Positions 1 through 11,004 of a DNA stretch of 32,878 nucleotides are shown one piece after another. A program made the translations under genes and the position numbers. The stretch covers positions 1 through 32,878 of the forward strand of contig CAMBOH010000015.1 of assembly GCA_945869305.1 (NCBI GenBank). Direction: 5' to 3'. The notes under the pieces are model-generated. The model had not been told where the DNA came from. It saw nothing but the letters and a program-made list of their open reading frames with translations, and searched no databases. Source of the DNA: an uncultured bacterium. Its GTDB lineage: Bacteria; Bacteroidota; Bacteroidia; Bacteroidales; Bacteroidaceae. Each line of letters opens with the position of its first letter. Position 1 is the stretch's first letter.

Positions 1-70
1 CATGTTTTTGGGTTAGCCTCCGTACACTCTCCCCACAGGGTTTGTCGATTGCGCCAAGACTACCTGTCAC

Positions 71-196
71 GCTGAAACTTCCTGAAGGGTTTGAAAACAA
101 AACCCTTCAGCCAGTTCCATTCTGAGTATCAGAGAGAATGAAGGATTGGCTGAAGGGTTGAAGGGTTTTTACAAGGATAAATACGCGTATATATAG
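71..196 (+). repeat. 126-bp intergenic repeat, copy R1
   Basis: This stretch matches the reverse complement of 32697-32822 along nearly its whole length, so the two copies form an inverted pair about 32.5 kb apart. Inside it, CTGAAGGGTTT (82-92) and AAACCCTTCAG (100-110) form an 11-bp perfect hairpin with a 7-nt loop. A further GGCTGAAGGGTTGAAGGG block follows near 148-165. The element ends in an AT-rich ACGCGTATATATAG tail, identical in both copies. It lies downstream of gltD. I see no coding potential and no terminal repeats of a known insertion sequence. Positions 1-70 hold nothing I recognise. Confidence 0.85.
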
Positions 197-215
197 GGTG
201 ATTCAAATCAATTTT

Positions 216-269
216 AGGGGTGTTCTATAAATCCGGCATACTGCTCAGCCTGATTTATAGAACACCCCT
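216..269. repeat. 18-bp perfect inverted repeat (hairpin) downstream of gltD
   Basis: AGGGGTGTTCTATAAATC at 216-233 is repeated as its exact reverse complement at 252-269 around an 18-nt loop. After one mismatch the pairing continues with T/A pairs. It lies about 53 nt past the gltD stop. In the gltD direction the second arm is followed by AAAATTG, not by a T run, so it is not a classical intrinsic terminator. It could still stop transcription or protect the mRNA 3' end, or be a small mobile-element remnant. The arms are certain; the role is not. Confidence 0.7.
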
Positions 270-322
270 TAAACCAACCCGACAAACTGCGTCTTGCCCA
301 AGTGCCGATTGGTCTTCCGGTC

Positions 323-1672
323 TTATTTGCGGGCTTTCAGATAGTCGTCAATGCGCTGGGCTGCGGCACGTCCGCCTGCGATGCAGCGCACCACGAGGCT
401 CGCTCCGGTGGCGGCATCACCTGCCACAAAGACGTTCTCGGGGAATTGGGGCTGCTCAGGACGCAGAAAGCCCATGGCCAGGAGCACCAGGTCGGCCTTG
501 ATTACTTCCTTCTTGCCGGTTGGAACCATCAGCGGACGGCCTCCTTCGGGATTGGGCTTCCACTCCACTTCTTCTACCTCTACACCACACACCCGGCCGT
601 CTTTCGTGCCCAGGAAATGGTTGGAGGCCAACGACCAGCGGCGTTCGCAGCCTTCCTCATGGCTCGAGGAGGTCTTCAGCACCACGGGCCACTGAGGCCA
701 GGGAGTGGCCGGATTGTGGCCAACCGGCGGTTTGGGCATAATCTCAATCTGCATCACCGAGGCGGCTCCCTGACGGTTGGAGGTGCCTATGCAGTCGGAC
801 CCCGTGTCGCCGCCACCGATTACCAGCACGCGCTTGCCCTTGGCTGAGATGCGCTGGGCGGCAGGAATGGTCTGCCCGGCCAGCACGCGGTTTTGCTGTG
901 CCAGCAGTTCGAGGGCAAAATGTATGCCCTTGAGGTCGCGTCCCGGAATGTTGAGGTCGCGTGCCGTGGGCGTACCCGTACAGATGCAATAGGCATCGAA
1001 GCCTTCGGGCAGGTGAGTCACGTCGACGGGTGTCGACACCTTGAACGCGACACCCTCCTGCTCCATGATACGCACGCGGCGGTCGATGACCGTCTTCTGG
1101 AGCTTGAAGTTGGGAATGCCGAAGCGCAACAGGCCGCCGACGTACTCGTCCTTTTCAAAGACCGTCACGTCATAGCCCTTGTGGTTCAGCTGGTTGGCGG
1201 CAGCCAGTCCGGCAGGTCCCGAACCTATCACGGCAACCTTGCGGCCGCTGCGCGGATAGCTCTGCGGCTGCACCAGTCCCTCGCGGAAGGCGTTTTCGAT
1301 CACGGCACATTCATCCTCGCGGATGGTCACGGGCTGGTCTATGCTGAGCTTGAGCACGCAGCTCTTTTCGCACAGTGCCGGACAGATGCGGCCCGTAAAC
1401 TCCGGGAAGTCGTTTGTGGCGGTCAATATGTCGTAGGCCACCTTCCACTCACCTTTATAGATGGCATCCTGGAACTCAGGGGGCCGGTTGCCCAACGGAC
1501 AGGCCCAGTGGCAGAAAGGCACGCCGCAGTCCATGCAGCGCGATGCCTGCAGGCGGCGGTCACTGTTGTTCAACGTCTGTTCTACTTCGCCGAAGTCGGC
1601 CACCCGTTCGTGTACGGGGCGATAGCCGGCCTCGCGACGGGGTATATGAAGAAATGCTTTGGGGTCTCCCAT
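323..1672 (-). CDS. gltD: Glutamate synthase (NADPH), small subunit GltD
   Basis: This is the 449-aa beta subunit of glutamate synthase. It oxidises NAD(P)H through FAD and passes electrons through Fe-S clusters to the large subunit. The N-terminal cysteine region is intact (CMDCGVPFCHWACPLGNRPP around residues 47-66, and a second group CPALCEKSC near 97-105). The FAD-binding motif VIGSGPAGLAAA lies near residue 150 and the NADPH-binding motif VIGGGDTGSDC near 287. The C-terminal FAD motif (VFVAGDAATGASLV) is present. Length is slightly under the 472 aa of the E. coli protein. It lies 139 nt downstream of gltB on the same strand, the usual gltBD pairing. The ATG at 1672 fits the start of the family (GDPKAFL followed by the PRREAGYRPV region). 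Very secure. Confidence 0.97.
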   Translation of the reverse strand: MGDPKAFLHIPRREAGYRPVHERVADFGEVEQTLNNSDRRLQASRCMDCGVPFCHWACPLGNRPPEFQDAIYKGEWKVAYDILTATNDFPEFTGRICPALCEKSCVLKLSIDQPVTIREDECAVIENAFREGLVQPQSYPRSGRKVAVIGSGPAGLAAANQLNHKGYDVTVFEKDEYVGGLLRFGIPNFKLQKTVIDRRVRIMEQEGVAFKVSTPVDVTHLPEGFDAYCICTGTPTARDLNIPGRDLKGIHFALELLAQQNRVLAGQTIPAAQRISAKGKRVLVIGGGDTGSDCIGTSNRQGAASVMQIEIMPKPPVGHNPATPWPQWPVVLKTSSSHEEGCERRWSLASNHFLGTKDGRVCGVEVEEVEWKPNPEGGRPLMVPTGKKEVIKADLVLLAMGFLRPEQPQFPENVFVAGDAATGASLVVRCIAGGRAAAQRIDDYLKARK

Positions 1673-1811
1673 AATCTTCGCTTGGTTTTATGGTTTTGAG
1701 GGGTTCAAGGCTTGTCGTCATTGCATGGGGCCGGTTGGACCACCCTTTTCCTGACAGCATGACGCCAAGCCTCCAACCGCAGAATGAAAATTGGGCCTGT
1801 GCCCGGTCTGA

Positions 1812-4800
1812 TCAGTAGTCGCGCTGTACTTCGGCAATCTTTTGCTGCAACTTGCGCATCTGCTCTTCGGCCAACACGCGCTTGTACTCGATGGGCGTGA
1901 CTTGGATGAACTCGTCGACATAGCGGCTCCAGTCGTCGAGCATGGTGCGGGCCAGACAGGAGCCTGTATAGAGATAGTGCTGGCGCACCAGCTCGTGGAG
2001 CTCCTTGCGCGATGCCGAATCCTCCAGCAGCGACAGCTCCACCATCTCCATATTGCAGAAGTAGTCGAAGTGGTGGTGCTTGTCCCACACGTAGGCCACG
2101 CCTCCGCTCATACCGGCCGCAAAGTTGCGACCCGTTTCGCCGAGCACTACGACACGGCCTCCGGTCATGTACTCGCAACAATGGTCACCCACACCCTCGA
2201 CCACTGCTATGGCGCCCGAGTTGCGCACAGCGAAGCGTTCGCCCACCGTACCGTTGATGTACACCTCGCCGCTCGTCGCTCCGTAGAGCAGGGTGTTGCC
2301 CGCGATGGTGTTTTCGTCGGCTCTGAAGTTGGAACGTACAGGCGGCATCACGGCGATACGCCCGCCGCTCAGGGCCTTGCCCAGATAGTCGTTGGCCTCG
2401 CCTTCGAGCTTGAAGTTGATGCCGCGCGTCAGGAAGGCTCCGAAGCTCTGTCCCGCCGAGCCCTTGAACTTGATGTTGATGGTTTCGTCGGGCAAGCCGG
2501 CCGAGCCATACCTGGCTGCCACAGCCCCCGAGAGCATGGCTCCGACCGAGCGGTCGGTGTTGGATATGGCATATTCGAGCGACACTTCCTTGCGGTTGTC
2601 GATGGCCTCGCGGGCAGCGGCCAGTATGTCGCAGTCCTTCACGGCCTGTATGTCGTGTTGCTGTTGTTGCACATGGTGGATGGCCGCCTCCGTGTCGACC
2701 CGGTGGAGCAGTCTCCCGAAGTCGACCAGCGCAGCCTTGCTGCCCGCCGGTGCTGGCTTGATGTCTATCAGTTCGGTGTGGCCGACGATGTCGTTGAAAT
2801 GGCGGTAGCCCATTTCGGCCAGATATTCGCGCACCTCCTGGGCCAGGAAGCGGAAGTAGTTGACCACATATTCATAGTGTCCCCTGAAGTGCTCCCGCAG
2901 CTCGGGGTTCTGCGTGGCCACACCCACAGGACAGGTGTTGGCGTGACACTTGCGCATCATCACGCAGCCCAGCACGATGAGCACCGTGGTGCCGAAGGCA
3001 AACTCCTCTGCGCCGAGCAGGGCCATCGCCACGATGTCGCGGCCCGTCTTGAGCTGGCCGTCGGTCTGCAGCCTCACCTGTCCGCGCAGTCCGTTCAACA
3101 CCAAGGTCTGCTGCGTTTCCGACAGGCCGATTTCGGGCGAGATGCCCGCATAGCGCATTGAGGAGGCCGGCGAGGCTCCCGTGCCACCCTCGGCACCCGA
3201 TATGACGATAAGGTCGGCCTTGGCCTTGGCCACACCGGCGGCAATGGTTCCCACGCCGCTTTCGGCCACCAACTTCACGCTGATCTGTGCCTTGGGGTTG
3301 ACGTTCTTCAGGTCGAAGATGAGCTGTGCCAGGTCTTCGATGGAGTAGATGTCGTGGTGGGGCGGAGGCGAAATGAGCGAGATGCCGGGAATGGAGTGGC
3401 GCGTCTTGGCAATGATTTCGTTCACCTTGTAGCCGGGGAGCTGTCCGCCCTCTCCGGGTTTTGCGCCCTGGGCCACCTTGATTTGTATTTCCTCGGCGTT
3501 CACCAGGTATTCGGTGGTCACGCCGAAACGGCCCGAGGCAATCTGCTTGGTCTTGCTGTTCAGCGAGATGCCCTCAAACTCCTCGTGGAAGCGTTCGCTG
3601 TCCTCGCCGCCCTCGCCCGTGTTGCTGCGCGCGCCCAGCTTGTTCATGGCCAGGGCCAAGGCCTCGTGGGCCTCCTTGCTGATAGCGCCAAACGACATGG
3701 CACCGGTGACAAAGTGCCGCACGATGTCCTCGACAGGCTCTACCTCGTCGATGGGTATGGGGTTCTTGCGGAACTCGAAGAAGTCGCGCAGGAAGAGGGG
3801 CTGCTCCTTGTTGTCGGCCAGGCGGCTGAATTCCTTGAACTTCTTGTAGCTCCCCAGCCGGGTGGCGAGCTGCAGGGCAGCGATGGTTTCGGGGTTCCAG
3901 GCATGGCGCTCACCGTCCTTGCGGTAGCTGAACAGACCCGCATGGGGCAGCAGGTCCTTGAGCTCGGAAGGCTGGGGCGCGAATCCCTCGGCATGAAGGC
4001 GGGCATAGTCGCGGGCTATCTCTTCGAGCCCGATGCCGCCGATGGTCGACACCGGCGTGCCGAAATAGGTCTTCAGCACCTCTTCGCCCACGCCCACTGC
4101 CTCGAAAATCTTGGCACCGCGATAGGAGCGGATGGTACTGATGCCCATCTTCGACATCACCTTGTAGAGTCCCTTGCAGATGGCCTTGATGTAGTTCTTC
4201 TCGGCCGTCTCGTAGTTCATCTGCACCTCGCCGTGTTTCACCAGGTCATCGAGCACGGCGAAGGCCATGTAGGGGTTGATGGCACTGGCACCGTAGCCCA
4301 GCAGCAGGGCGGCGTGCATGACTTCGCGTATTTCGCCGCTCTCGACCACTAAGGCCGTCTCTACACGCTTCTGTACCGAGATCAGGTGATGGTGCACGGC
4401 ACTCACGGCCAGCAGCGAGGGGATGACCGCGTGTTCCTCGTCGACGCCGCGGTCACTGAGAATGATGTAGTTCACGCCGTCCAGCACACTTTGTTCTGCT
4501 TCACGACACAGGTTGTTGAGGGCTTCCTGCAGTCCGGCCCTGCCCCGTCTTACCTCGAAGAGCATGGGCAGCTTCACCGTCTTGAAGCCCTTGTAGCGGA
4601 TGTTGCCCAGCAGGTCGAGCTGTCTGTTGCTCAACACGGGGTGAGGCAGGCGTACCATCTTGCAGTGGCTCTCGTTGGGCACGAGGATGTTCATGCCCAC
4701 CGCACCGATATATTCGGTGAGCGACATGACGAGTTCCTCGCGTATGGGGTCAATGGCAGGGTTGGTCACCTGGGCAAACTGCTGGCGGAAGTAGTTGAAC

Positions 4801-6299
4801 AGCAGTTGGGGCCGTGTCGACAACACAGCCAGCGGTGTGTCGTTGCCCATCGACGCCACCGGCTCGCTGCCGGCGTTACACATGGGCACGATGGTGCGCT
4901 CAATGTCCTCGCGCGTATAGCCGAACACGCGCAGCTTCACGTCGTAGTCGGCCACGCTGTTGTCGACCTTTCGTCCGCTCTTGAGTGCGTCGAGCTCGAT
5001 ACGGTTGGTCGAGAGCCACTCGCGGTAGGGCTTGGCCTTGGCCAGTTCCTCCTTGAGTTCTCCGTCGTAGTATATGCGTCCCTCCTGGGTGTCGACCAGC
5101 AGGATCTTACCTGGCTGCAACCGTCCCTTCTCCTTGATGTCTCCGGCCTCAAAGCCGATGACTCCCGCCTCGGAGGCCACGACGATGTGGTCGTTCTTGG
5201 TGATGAGGTAACGGGCCGGGCGGAGTCCGTTGCGGTCGAGCATGCCGCCGGCAAAGCGGCCGTCGCTGAACAGCAGGGCGGCGGGTCCGTCCCAGGGTTC
5301 CATCAGGATGGAGTGGTATTCGTAGAAGGCCTTCAGGTCCTCCGAAATGGGGTTCTTGTCGTTGAAGCTTTCGGGCACCAGCATGGCCATGGCGTGGGGC
5401 AGGCTCAACCCCGACATGACCATGAACTCCAGCACGTTGTCGAGCGAGGCGGAGTCGCTCATGCCGGGCTGTATGATGGGGCGGATCTGCTTGACATCGC
5501 CCAGCACCTCGGTCGAGAGCACAGCCTCGCGTGCTTCCATCCAGGCGCGGTTGCCGCGTATGGTGTTGATTTCGCCATTGTGCGCCAGCAGCCTGAAGGG
5601 CTGGGCCAGTCCCCACGTGGGGAAGGTGTTGGTCGAGAAACGGGAGTGGACCACAGCCAGTCCGCTGGTGAAATAGGGCTGTGTGAGGTCGGGGAAGTAC
5701 TCGCGCAGCTGCGTGGACGAGAGCATTCCTTTATATACAATGTTCCTGGACGAAAGCGAGCAGACGTAGAAGTCCTTGTGGCGTACGCGCTGCTCCACCT
5801 TCTTGCGCACCAGATAGAGCTTGCGCTCCAGGTTGTCGGTTGTGCCGCCGGTGATGAACACCTGCTTGATGGCCGGCTCGGTGGCCAAGGCTTCCTTGCC
5901 CAATATCTCCGAACGGGTCGGCACGGTGCGCAAGTGCATGAGCGACAGGCCTTCGCGCTCGATTTCCTCTATCAGTATGCTCAGTATGCCGCTCTGTTCG
6001 GCCTCATCCTTGGGCAGGAACAGCAGTCCAGTGCCATAGCGGCCTTTTTCGGGAACGGGTATGCCCTGTAGCAGGATGAACTCATGGGGTATCTGGAGCA
6101 GTATGCCGGCACCGTCGCCGGTCTTGTTGTCAGCACCTTCCGCCCCTCGGTGCTTCATGTTTTCGAGCACCTTCAAGGCTCCGTCCACCAGTTCGTGGCT
6201 CTTGTGGCCGTGAATGTTGACAATCATGCCCACACCACAAGCGTCGTGCTCATAGTCGGGGCTGTAGAGTCCTTGGTTAAGTCTTTCGTTTTCTTGCAT
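1812..6299 (-). CDS. gltB: Glutamate synthase, large subunit GltB
   Basis: The roughly 1495-aa alpha subunit takes the amide of glutamine and transfers it to 2-oxoglutarate, giving two glutamates. The N-terminal Ntn-type glutaminase nucleophile is the Cys of YEHDACGVGM, about residue 21 from this start; the preceding residues would be a short propeptide. The central and FMN-barrel domains are complete. The 3Fe-4S ligands sit in CVMMRKCHANTCPVG and the glycine-rich GAEGGTGASPASSMRYAG segment precedes them. The GXGXG-type C-terminal domain ends the protein. An in-frame GTG at 6317 would add six residues, but the ATG at 6299 gives a start typical of relatives. gltD follows. A candidate promoter and dyad lie about 440 nt upstream. 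Confidence 0.97.
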   Translation of the reverse strand: MQENERLNQGLYSPDYEHDACGVGMIVNIHGHKSHELVDGALKVLENMKHRGAEGADNKTGDGAGILLQIPHEFILLQGIPVPEKGRYGTGLLFLPKDEAEQSGILSILIEEIEREGLSLMHLRTVPTRSEILGKEALATEPAIKQVFITGGTTDNLERKLYLVRKKVEQRVRHKDFYVCSLSSRNIVYKGMLSSTQLREYFPDLTQPYFTSGLAVVHSRFSTNTFPTWGLAQPFRLLAHNGEINTIRGNRAWMEAREAVLSTEVLGDVKQIRPIIQPGMSDSASLDNVLEFMVMSGLSLPHAMAMLVPESFNDKNPISEDLKAFYEYHSILMEPWDGPAALLFSDGRFAGGMLDRNGLRPARYLITKNDHIVVASEAGVIGFEAGDIKEKGRLQPGKILLVDTQEGRIYYDGELKEELAKAKPYREWLSTNRIELDALKSGRKVDNSVADYDVKLRVFGYTREDIERTIVPMCNAGSEPVASMGNDTPLAVLSTRPQLLFNYFRQQFAQVTNPAIDPIREELVMSLTEYIGAVGMNILVPNESHCKMVRLPHPVLSNRQLDLLGNIRYKGFKTVKLPMLFEVRRGRAGLQEALNNLCREAEQSVLDGVNYIILSDRGVDEEHAVIPSLLAVSAVHHHLISVQKRVETALVVESGEIREVMHAALLLGYGASAINPYMAFAVLDDLVKHGEVQMNYETAEKNYIKAICKGLYKVMSKMGISTIRSYRGAKIFEAVGVGEEVLKTYFGTPVSTIGGIGLEEIARDYARLHAEGFAPQPSELKDLLPHAGLFSYRKDGERHAWNPETIAALQLATRLGSYKKFKEFSRLADNKEQPLFLRDFFEFRKNPIPIDEVEPVEDIVRHFVTGAMSFGAISKEAHEALALAMNKLGARSNTGEGGEDSERFHEEFEGISLNSKTKQIASGRFGVTTEYLVNAEEIQIKVAQGAKPGEGGQLPGYKVNEIIAKTRHSIPGISLISPPPHHDIYSIEDLAQLIFDLKNVNPKAQISVKLVAESGVGTIAAGVAKAKADLIVISGAEGGTGASPASSMRYAGISPEIGLSETQQTLVLNGLRGQVRLQTDGQLKTGRDIVAMALLGAEEFAFGTTVLIVLGCVMMRKCHANTCPVGVATQNPELREHFRGHYEYVVNYFRFLAQEVREYLAEMGYRHFNDIVGHTELIDIKPAPAGSKAALVDFGRLLHRVDTEAAIHHVQQQQHDIQAVKDCDILAAAREAIDNRKEVSLEYAISNTDRSVGAMLSGAVAARYGSAGLPDETINIKFKGSAGQSFGAFLTRGINFKLEGEANDYLGKALSGGRIAVMPPVRSNFRADENTIAGNTLLYGATSGEVYINGTVGERFAVRNSGAIAVVEGVGDHCCEYMTGGRVVVLGETGRNFAAGMSGGVAYVWDKHHHFDYFCNMEMVELSLLEDSASRKELHELVRQHYLYTGSCLARTMLDDWSRYVDEFIQVTPIEYKRVLAEEQMRKLQQKIAEVQRDY

Positions 6300-6410
6300 T
6301 TGGGTTTCTGTAAACACGCCTTCCCGTTGGTTCCTGAAGCCTGCAAGCGCTTGCTGGACTTCCGGCCCGGTGAAAACGCAGGGTTAGATATTCACACGAA
6401 TTGTCTATGT

Positions 6411-6680
6411 CAGACAGCATCGGTCGGAGACAAGAGGCGGCGGTGCACCGGGAGAGCTGGCAAAGGCCTGCTCAAACCGACAACAGGCCTTGGCCTGCGT
6501 GATGCCAATCTGTCCGCAGCAGTCTGCCGAACATCTGCATGACTTCTGTCTGACATCTGTGGACTGGATCGGAACAGCAGGCAGGATGCCTGCGCTCCCT
6601 GTACGGCATCGGCTCTCTTACGGTCTGTCTGCAGATGTTTGCTGCTTATCCGCAGACATCAGGCAGAACTGCGGAGCAAA
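6411..6680. repeat. Dispersed intergenic repeat family, copy A (gltB upstream spacer)
   Basis: The 525-nt spacer above gltB has no gene I can support. It holds a mosaic repeat seen again in three other spacers. Module alpha (6415-6470: CAGCATCGGTCGGAGAC, then CGGTGCACCGGGAGAGCTGG) matches 18621-18665. Further on, TGACATCTGTGGA and CCGCAGACATCAGGCAGAA match the tail of the 18.6-kb copy, in a different order. Small internal palindromes occur, such as GCAGGCAGGATGCCTGC. The repetition is seen directly; the boundaries are approximate. Confidence 0.65.
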
Positions 6681-6693
6681 CCGAGAGTACAAT

Positions 6694-6746
6694 TTTGCAG
6701 CCAATTGGCGGGATGCAGAGACTGCACGCGCGTAATTGGCTGCAAA
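6694..6746. promoter_or_regulatory. 13-bp dyad, possible operator at the gltB promoter
   Basis: TTTGCAGCCAATT at 6694-6706 is repeated as its exact reverse complement at 6734-6746, with a 27-nt spacer. The upper arm overlaps the first bases of the candidate -7 box at 6743-6750. A spaced, perfect dyad across a promoter would suit a dimeric or tetrameric regulator, plausibly of glutamate synthase. The alternative is a structure at the 3' side of the upstream gene, but there is no T tract. The repeat is certain; the role is inferred. Confidence 0.5.
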
Positions 6747-6750
6747 TATA
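6743..6750 (-). promoter_or_regulatory. Candidate -7 box for gltBD
   Basis: On the minus strand this reads TATATTTG, matching the Bacteroidota -7 consensus TAnnTTTG. It faces gltB and would give a leader of about 435 nt running through repeat copy A. No convincing -33 TTG is placed at 19-21 nt. Moderate to low confidence. Confidence 0.4.
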
Positions 6751-6824
6751 TCTATATATTTTCAAAATTACTCTGAATGAGCTGATTTTTTATCAAAAGG
6801 ATTAAGAAAGCTCCGTTTTAGAAA

Positions 6825-7466
6825 CTATTTTTCATCTTCTACCCTACAAAACATGCCTTTTTTCCATTCATAAGACAAATGCTTCGTACACCCTGCTGCG
6901 TCCGCCCTCTCCTCGGCCGAAAGCCCCTCCAGACCCAGCCTGCACACCAGCCGCCTGCCTTCATCGTCCCACTGCATGACAACAGGCATGCGGCGCAACA
7001 CGGCCGCCAACACCTGGTTGCGGTCGTCCGACAGGTCGGGACGGGGCACGAACAGCTCTTCGAACCGGGGCTGCGGCAAGGCGACAGGACGCGACTTGTG
7101 CCACCCCAGGTCGTAGACGCCGGCCTCGCAGTGCAGTCCGTCGGCCTCCAGACACCACACTGTCATGACCAGCGTGTCGTGTGGGTTCTCCAGCAGCTTC
7201 ATCTGCCACGTCCCCACCTCAGAGGTGCGCAACAGCAGGAAGTCGGCCGACTTCCGCAACAGCTCGGACTGTCCGCCATAGCAGTTCTCGGCCTTGGCCG
7301 GCAGACCGCAGTTGTACAGGTCGAGCAGGTCGAGTCTGGCCGTACGGTCAAGTACCGGCAACACCTCGCGCGGCACTCTGGCAAACATGCTGTCGGCCGT
7401 CTGCACCTGCCCGCGCATTGCGCAGGCCAAGCAGGCACACATTATTATATATAGGAGTCGTTTCAT
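6825..7466 (-). CDS. DUF3256-like exported protein, function unknown
   Basis: The 213-aa protein begins with a signal peptide (MKRLLYIIMCACLACAMRG), with cleavage probably near residues 19-20; there is no clear lipobox followed by a retained cysteine. The body carries the pattern I associate with DUF3256 proteins of Bacteroidota: an opening (DSMFARVPREVLPVLDRTAR), then LDLLDLYNCGL, then a conserved central TWQMKLL with a following DTLVMTVWCLE strand. It is probably periplasmic or surface-located. Biochemical role unknown. It stands alone between gltB and the divergent ligA. A weak promoter candidate (TACTTTCG on the minus strand, 7545-7552) lies about 80 nt upstream. No catalytic motif is visible. 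Confidence 0.8.
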   Translation of the reverse strand: MKRLLYIIMCACLACAMRGQVQTADSMFARVPREVLPVLDRTARLDLLDLYNCGLPAKAENCYGGQSELLRKSADFLLLRTSEVGTWQMKLLENPHDTLVMTVWCLEADGLHCEAGVYDLGWHKSRPVALPQPRFEELFVPRPDLSDDRNQVLAAVLRRMPVVMQWDDEGRRLVCRLGLEGLSAEERADAAGCTKHLSYEWKKGMFCRVEDEK

Positions 7467-9779
<2,313 letters not shown>

Positions 9780-9839
9780 GGCCACAGACAGACGCGCCGC
9801 TCCATCCCGCCCGAGGCCCTGTTCTGAGTGGCCCGCAGC

Positions 9840-9890
9840 TTTAAACTACAGGGAGAGCAGGCATCCAGCCTGCTCTCCCTGTAGTTTAAA
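9840..9890. repeat. Perfect 23-bp-arm palindrome after ligA
   Basis: Positions 9840-9862 and 9868-9890 are exact reverse complements, separated only by ATCCA. The outer ends are TTTAAAC and the inner part is GGGAGAGCAGGC. The hairpin lies 60 nt after the ligA stop and could end transcription from either side, but it has no T run. The GGGAGAGCAGGCATCCAGC core recurs in copy D at about 12658-12677, so the palindrome is part of the dispersed repeat family. Confidence 0.85.
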
Positions 9891-9945
9891 CAGGCTGGAT
9901 ACCAGCTCTCCCTGTGCACCGTCGCCTCATAGCAGCGGTTGAAGG
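9840..9945. repeat. Dispersed intergenic repeat family, copy C (ligA-lysR spacer)
   Basis: After the palindrome, 9891-9945 (CAGGCTGGATACCAGCTCTC, then GTGCACCGTCGCCTCATAG) is the reverse complement of module alpha in copies A and B. It matches copy D in the same orientation (CACCGTCGCCTCA, then CGGTTGA). The remainder of this 317-nt convergent spacer (9946-10096) includes ACGGCCTGTAA near 10019, also found in copy D near 12638. No gene seen in the spacer. Confidence 0.65.
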
Positions 9946-10096
9946 AGGTTTCACGACTTTCACAATCCCCTACCATTTACGCTCCATCCACCTCTCCTCA
10001 ACACAGGACTTGCCCCAAACGGCCTGTAACGCTCCCTTGCAGAGATACCTCGTGCAAATTACTGTACGGCAGAGACTCCGTTGTGCACTGAAGCCT

Positions 10097-11002
10097 TCAC
10101 CTTATCCATTCGCTGACACGCTCTCTGACAGCATTTGCCTCGCTGAGCATCTTGATGAACCGCAGCATAGCGTGCTTACGATACGTGTTACGCAGGGTGT
10201 GTACGCAGCCCTGCATCTCGTTTTCTGGCCTGTCTATCGGTATTGCCTTTATACCATCGGTATCATACGTGGTAGCCTCCGACAGGATACCCACGAGCAT
10301 GCTCTGCCTGACGAGTTTCAAGAGGATATTTACCTCATTGAGTTCTATCCTCACGTGCAGGTCGTTATGGGCGTTCTCTCTGATTCTGTCAAAGGCATAT
10401 CTTGCCTGCAGCCCTTTTGCCGGCAGGGCTATATCATATCTGGCAATGTCATCGAGTGTTACCTTGTCCTTTCTGGCAAGGGGATGGCCGTCGCTCACTA
10501 TGGCTGACAGATGATTGTCGAAGAGGATGTGGGATTCGATGTCAGCGTATGGAGCGACAGGGCGGAAGGCCAGCACAAAATCAATTTTTCTGGCCGAGAG
10601 CATGTCCATCAGTTCATCCATCGTCTTATAGTATATATTCAGCCTCACGTGGGGATAGCGTTTCATGAAGACGACCAACGTCTCAGTGAGTATAGGGCTA
10701 AAGGAGAATGTCACTCCGATATTGAGCGTGCCTGTAAGCATTTCCTGCAAGTCGTGCACACGGTCGAAACAAAGATTGGCACTGTGCAGTGTCTGACGGG
10801 CGTAGGGCAGCATTTGCTCTCCTGCCTCCGTCAGACTCACCGTATGGCTGTTGCGCTGCAGCAGCTGTGTGCCGAATTCCTGTTCCAGTTGTTTGACTTG
10901 CTGTGACAAAGTGCTTTGAGTGATGCAGAGGTTTCTCGCCGCATCCGAAAAATTGAGGGTCTCGGCCACTTCAACGAAATATTTCAGTTGTCTTAATTCC
11001 AT
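10097..11002 (-). CDS. LysR-family transcriptional regulator
   Basis: The 301-aa protein has the N-terminal winged helix-turn-helix of the LysR family (MELRQLKYFVEVAETLNFSD; recognition region TQSTLSQQVKQLEQEFG) followed by a periplasmic-binding-protein-like effector domain from about residue 90 (GTLNIGVTFSFSPILTETL). It most likely senses a small metabolite. It starts 2 nt after the stop of the YjjB-like gene and is the last gene of that run, so it probably controls the exporter or genes tied to it. An in-frame TTG at 11008 would add two residues; the ATG at 11002 is preferred because MELRQLKYF is the classic opening. Effector unknown. Confidence 0.93.
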   Translation of the reverse strand: MELRQLKYFVEVAETLNFSDAARNLCITQSTLSQQVKQLEQEFGTQLLQRNSHTVSLTEAGEQMLPYARQTLHSANLCFDRVHDLQEMLTGTLNIGVTFSFSPILTETLVVFMKRYPHVRLNIYYKTMDELMDMLSARKIDFVLAFRPVAPYADIESHILFDNHLSAIVSDGHPLARKDKVTLDDIARYDIALPAKGLQARYAFDRIRENAHNDLHVRIELNEVNILLKLVRQSMLVGILSEATTYDTDGIKAIPIDRPENEMQGCVHTLRNTYRKHAMLRFIKMLSEANAVRERVSEWIR

Positions 11003-11004
11003 GG

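Noticed and set aside
1842-6071. Long plus-strand frames (up to 561 aa) opposite gltB
   Set aside because: They are antisense to a complete gltB, have His/Leu/Val/Gly-rich composition typical of complementary frames in GC-rich DNA, and show no family motif.
9840-9890. Intrinsic terminator of ligA as a firm call
   Set aside because: The stem is strong but no T run follows in either direction and it belongs to a dispersed repeat, so it is listed as a repeat.
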